Assembly: GCF_040024445.1 (NCBI RefSeq)
Contig: NZ_CP157276.1
Location: forward strand, 2,666,001 to 2,730,000
Direction: 5' to 3'
Source: Prescottella soli
Lineage (GTDB): Bacteria; Actinomycetota; Actinomycetes; Mycobacteriales; Mycobacteriaceae
DNA: 64,000 nucleotides
Part shown: in pieces, positions 61,793 to 64,000 of the stretch
Numbering within the stretch: position 1 is the stretch's first letter
How the letters are laid out: each line of letters starts with the position of its first letter
Translations under genes and position numbers: made by a program
The notes under the pieces: model-generated
Told to the model about the DNA's origin: nothing
The model's database searches: none
What the model saw: the letters and a program-made list of their open reading frames with translations, nothing else

Positions 61793-63718
61793 GTGTCGCA
61801 ATCAGGTGCAAACTCCCTCGCTGAACCGCGGGTCGCCCCTGCCCGGCTGGTAGGCGGAACCGTCGTCGAGATGGTCCTCGCGGGCATCGTGGCCGTGATC
61901 GTCGCCGCGGTGGGGCTGTTCGCCTTCGGCCAGGTGTCGTGGCCGGCGTTCCCCTCGTCGAACGTCACGCAGGCCGTCACGACCGTGGGCCAGGTCGTCA
62001 CGATCGCGGTGCTTGCGTTGTGCGTCGTCCTCTTCCGGGCCCGACGGTGGGTCCGGGGGGCAACCGTACTGTCGTGGGCGGGGCTGTCCGGGTTCGTCAC
62101 GGTGACACTCGGGATGCCACTGAGCGCGACCAAGCTGTACCTGCACGGCATTTCGGTGGATCAGGAGTTCCGCACCGAATACCTCACGCGGATGACCGAT
62201 TCCGCCGCACTGCACGACATGACGTACGCGGACCTGCCTCCCTACTATCCGGCGGGCTGGTTCTGGATCGGCGGACGCGTCGCGAACCTCCTCGGCATGG
62301 ACGGCTGGGAGGTCTTCAAGCCGTACGCGATCGGGTCGATCGCGGTGGCCGCTGTCATCGCGCTCGTGTTGTGGAACAAACTGATTCGCGCCGACTGGGC
62401 CGTCGTGGTGGCGCTCGCGGCGGCGGCGCTGGTGATCGCCTACGGATCCGCGGAGCCCTACGGCGCCGTCATCGCGATCCTCATCCCGCCGGTGCTGGTG
62501 CTCGCGTGGGGCGGCCTGCACCGTCCGGAGAAGACGCGGGGCGGCGGCTGGGGAGCCGTCGTCGGCACCGGCGTGTTCCTGGGTATCGCGGCCGCGTTCT
62601 ACACGCTGTACCTGGGCCTGGCGGCGTTCGCGGTCACGCTGATGGCGGTCGTCGCGGCGGCGCTCGCGGTCCGCGCGCAGGGGTCGTGGCGCGCGCTGCT
62701 CGATCCGCTGCTGCGACTGGCCGTCACCGCCGCGATCGCCATCGCGATCGCGCTCGTCGTCTGGCTGCCGTACCTGCTCGAGGCCCTGCGCGGATCGCCG
62801 GCCGACAGCGGCACCGCGACCCACTACCTGCCCGACGCCGGTGCGCGCCTACCGCTTCCGATGTTCCAGTTCTCCCTCGCTGGGGCGCTGTGCCTGCTCG
62901 GCACGATCTGGCTGGTGAGCCGCGCGACGTCGTCGCGGCGCGCGCAGTCGCTCGGCATCGGCGTGATCGCGATCTACCTGTGGTCGCTGATGTCGATGAC
63001 GTTCACCGTTCTCGGCGGCACCCTGCTGTCCTTCCGTCTCGAGCCGGTGCTGATCGTTCTGCTCGGCACAGCGGGCGTGTTCGGCTTCTTCGAGTTCTCC
63101 CGCTGGCTCGTCCTCGCCACCAGTGAGAACCCGCGCGTCAAGGCGTCGGTCGTCGCGATCGGGCTCGCCGGGTTGATCGCGTTCGTGCAGAACATCCCTC
63201 AGGTGCTCGCGAGCGACATCACCGTGGCCTACACCGACACCGACGGCAACGGTGTCCGCGCCGACAAGCGCGCGCCCGGGGCGGCCGCGTACTACGGCGA
63301 CGTCGACCGGATCATCATGGAACGCCGGCCCGGCGAACGCCACGACACCGTCGTCCTCACCTCGGACACGAGCTTCCTCAGCTTCTACCCGTACTACGGG
63401 TTCCAGGCGCTGACATCGCACTACGCGAACCCCCTCGCGCAGTTCCGGGAGCGCGGGGAGGCGATCGAGAGCTGGACCGAGCTCGAGACACCGGACCAGC
63501 TGGTGTCGGCGCTCGACGGACTGCCGTGGCGCGCACCGGATGTGTTCGTCTTCCGCAAGAGTTCGGACGGCTACACCCTGCGGCTCGCCGAGGACGTCTA
63601 TCCGAACGACCCGAACGTCCGCCGCTACAGCGTCACGTTCCCCAAGAAGCTGTTCGACGACCCGCGCTTCACGATCGACGAGGCGGGACCGTTCGTGATC
63701 GTGACGCGCGCCGGCTGA
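61793..63718 (+). CDS. aftA: Arabinofuranosyltransferase AftA
   Basis: 641 residues, GTG start. About eleven membrane helices in the first two thirds (VEMVLAGIVAVIVAAVGLFA; periplasmic loop with PPYYPAGWFWIGGRVANLL) and a soluble C-terminal domain (VVLTSDTSFLSFYPYYGFQA). This is the GT-C layout of AftA (Rv3792), which puts the first arabinofuranose on galactan from decaprenylphosphoryl-arabinose. In mycobacteria it directly follows dprE2; here about 10 kb intervene. Confidence 0.92.
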   Translation: MSQSGANSLAEPRVAPARLVGGTVVEMVLAGIVAVIVAAVGLFAFGQVSWPAFPSSNVTQAVTTVGQVVTIAVLALCVVLFRARRWVRGATVLSWAGLSGFVTVTLGMPLSATKLYLHGISVDQEFRTEYLTRMTDSAALHDMTYADLPPYYPAGWFWIGGRVANLLGMDGWEVFKPYAIGSIAVAAVIALVLWNKLIRADWAVVVALAAAALVIAYGSAEPYGAVIAILIPPVLVLAWGGLHRPEKTRGGGWGAVVGTGVFLGIAAAFYTLYLGLAAFAVTLMAVVAAALAVRAQGSWRALLDPLLRLAVTAAIAIAIALVVWLPYLLEALRGSPADSGTATHYLPDAGARLPLPMFQFSLAGALCLLGTIWLVSRATSSRRAQSLGIGVIAIYLWSLMSMTFTVLGGTLLSFRLEPVLIVLLGTAGVFGFFEFSRWLVLATSENPRVKASVVAIGLAGLIAFVQNIPQVLASDITVAYTDTDGNGVRADKRAPGAAAYYGDVDRIIMERRPGERHDTVVLTSDTSFLSFYPYYGFQALTSHYANPLAQFRERGEAIESWTELETPDQLVSALDGLPWRAPDVFVFRKSSDGYTLRLAEDVYPNDPNVRRYSVTFPKKLFDDPRFTIDEAGPFVIVTRAG

Positions 63719-63719
63719 G

Positions 63720-64000
63720 TCACGCCAGATGGTGCCGGTCGGTGCGGCTCACCGTCACGGCCGCGACGACGACGCCGATGACGACGCCGACGAGTGTGTC
63801 GAGGATCCGGGTCATCCCGGCCTCGGGCGTCATCGGTGACGTGAACCCGGTCATCACGAGCGCCATCGGCGTCACCGCCAGGCTCGTGAGGGCGTAGTTC
63901 ACGAGCACCATCAGTTCCGCCGCGATCTGCAGGACCACGACCGCGACGACGGACTCCCAGAAGCCCAACGACAGCGCGATCAGCCCGGCGGCGATGGCCG
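63720..64000 (-). CDS. C-terminal part of a FUSC-like membrane protein (partial)
   Basis: The frame enters from the right edge and ends at 63720. The visible 93 residues are hydrophobic (GFWESVVAVVVLQIAAELMV, LDTLVGVVIGVVVAAVTVSR), with the loop NYALTSLAVTPMALVMTGFT typical of fusaric-acid-resistance/FUSC exporters. It converges on aftA. The N-terminal part is not seen. Confidence 0.65.
   Translation of the reverse strand, partial: AIAAGLIALSLGFWESVVAVVVLQIAAELMVLVNYALTSLAVTPMALVMTGFTSPMTPEAGMTRILDTLVGVVIGVVVAAVTVSRTDRHHLA

Overview
The window is high-GC actinobacterial DNA, most likely from Rhodococcus or a close mycolic-acid-producing relative. The evidence is a chromosomal right half (about 30.6-64 kb) that carries the arabinogalactan assembly set in an order close to Mycobacterium tuberculosis Rv3777-Rv3792. 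That set is a quinone oxidoreductase, a class V aminotransferase-like protein, Bpa, Wzm, Wzt, GlfT1, a GtrA protein, DprE1, DprE2 and AftA. GlfT2 and the dTDP-rhamnose genes rmlB, rmlA and rmlC are interleaved with these.

The left part (1 to about 30.6 kb) is accessory DNA. It reads as an integrated plasmid-like or AICE-like element. A tyrosine integrase sits directly beyond the 3' end of a tRNA-Ser(UGA) gene at 30.62-30.71 kb. An archaeo-eukaryotic-primase (AEP)-like replication protein (26.6-28.5 kb), a ribbon-helix-helix regulator and many toxin-antitoxin-like genes accompany it. A 3.7-kb GC-rich gene-free island (13.8-17.6 kb) holds iteron-like GCGTCA repeats and a large two-tier inverted repeat, which makes it a candidate replication or transfer origin. 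The other end of the element is not seen and probably lies left of position 1.

Accessory region in order: a DUF1778/GNAT toxin-antitoxin pair; an unknown protein with a possible HEPN-type motif; a large NACHT NTPase with an N-terminal PD-(D/E)XK-type nuclease (probable defence gene); a serine recombinase; orphan antitoxin-like genes; a frameshifted copy of a secreted protein; and then the most unusual locus (7.9-11.4 kb). That locus holds a 74-residue peptide, a JmjC/cupin-type hydroxylase, a radical SAM enzyme with extra C-terminal cysteine clusters, and a membrane-associated protein with eight near-identical 12-residue Pro/Glu/Gly repeats. It looks like a peptide-modification system I cannot match to a described class. 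A lone TnpB gene, the GC-rich island, a cluster of Trp-rich microproteins associated with 106-bp direct repeats, a lipoprotein, a dense antitoxin/Fic cluster, a PH-like protein, the Rep gene and the integrase follow.

Chromosomal region: tRNA-Ser, MarR regulator, FMN-dependent hydroxy-acid oxidase, quinone oxidoreductase, Bpa, the galactan export and priming operon (wzm-wzt-glfT1-methyltransferase), glfT2, a secreted pentapeptide-repeat protein, rhamnose genes, an HtrA-like protease, an LLM oxidoreductase, gtrA, sodA and dprE1-dprE2. An eight-gene operon then lies between dprE2 and aftA. It makes activated sulfate (cysD, cysNC, cysQ) and carries a sulfotransferase with an SDR, a SnoaL-like protein, a DUF1214 protein and an LLM enzyme. 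It is divergent from a TetR gene across two palindromic operators. aftA and the end of a FUSC-like membrane gene close the window. Start sites were set by eye from ribosome-binding sites and family lengths; all family names are motif-based recognition without database searches.
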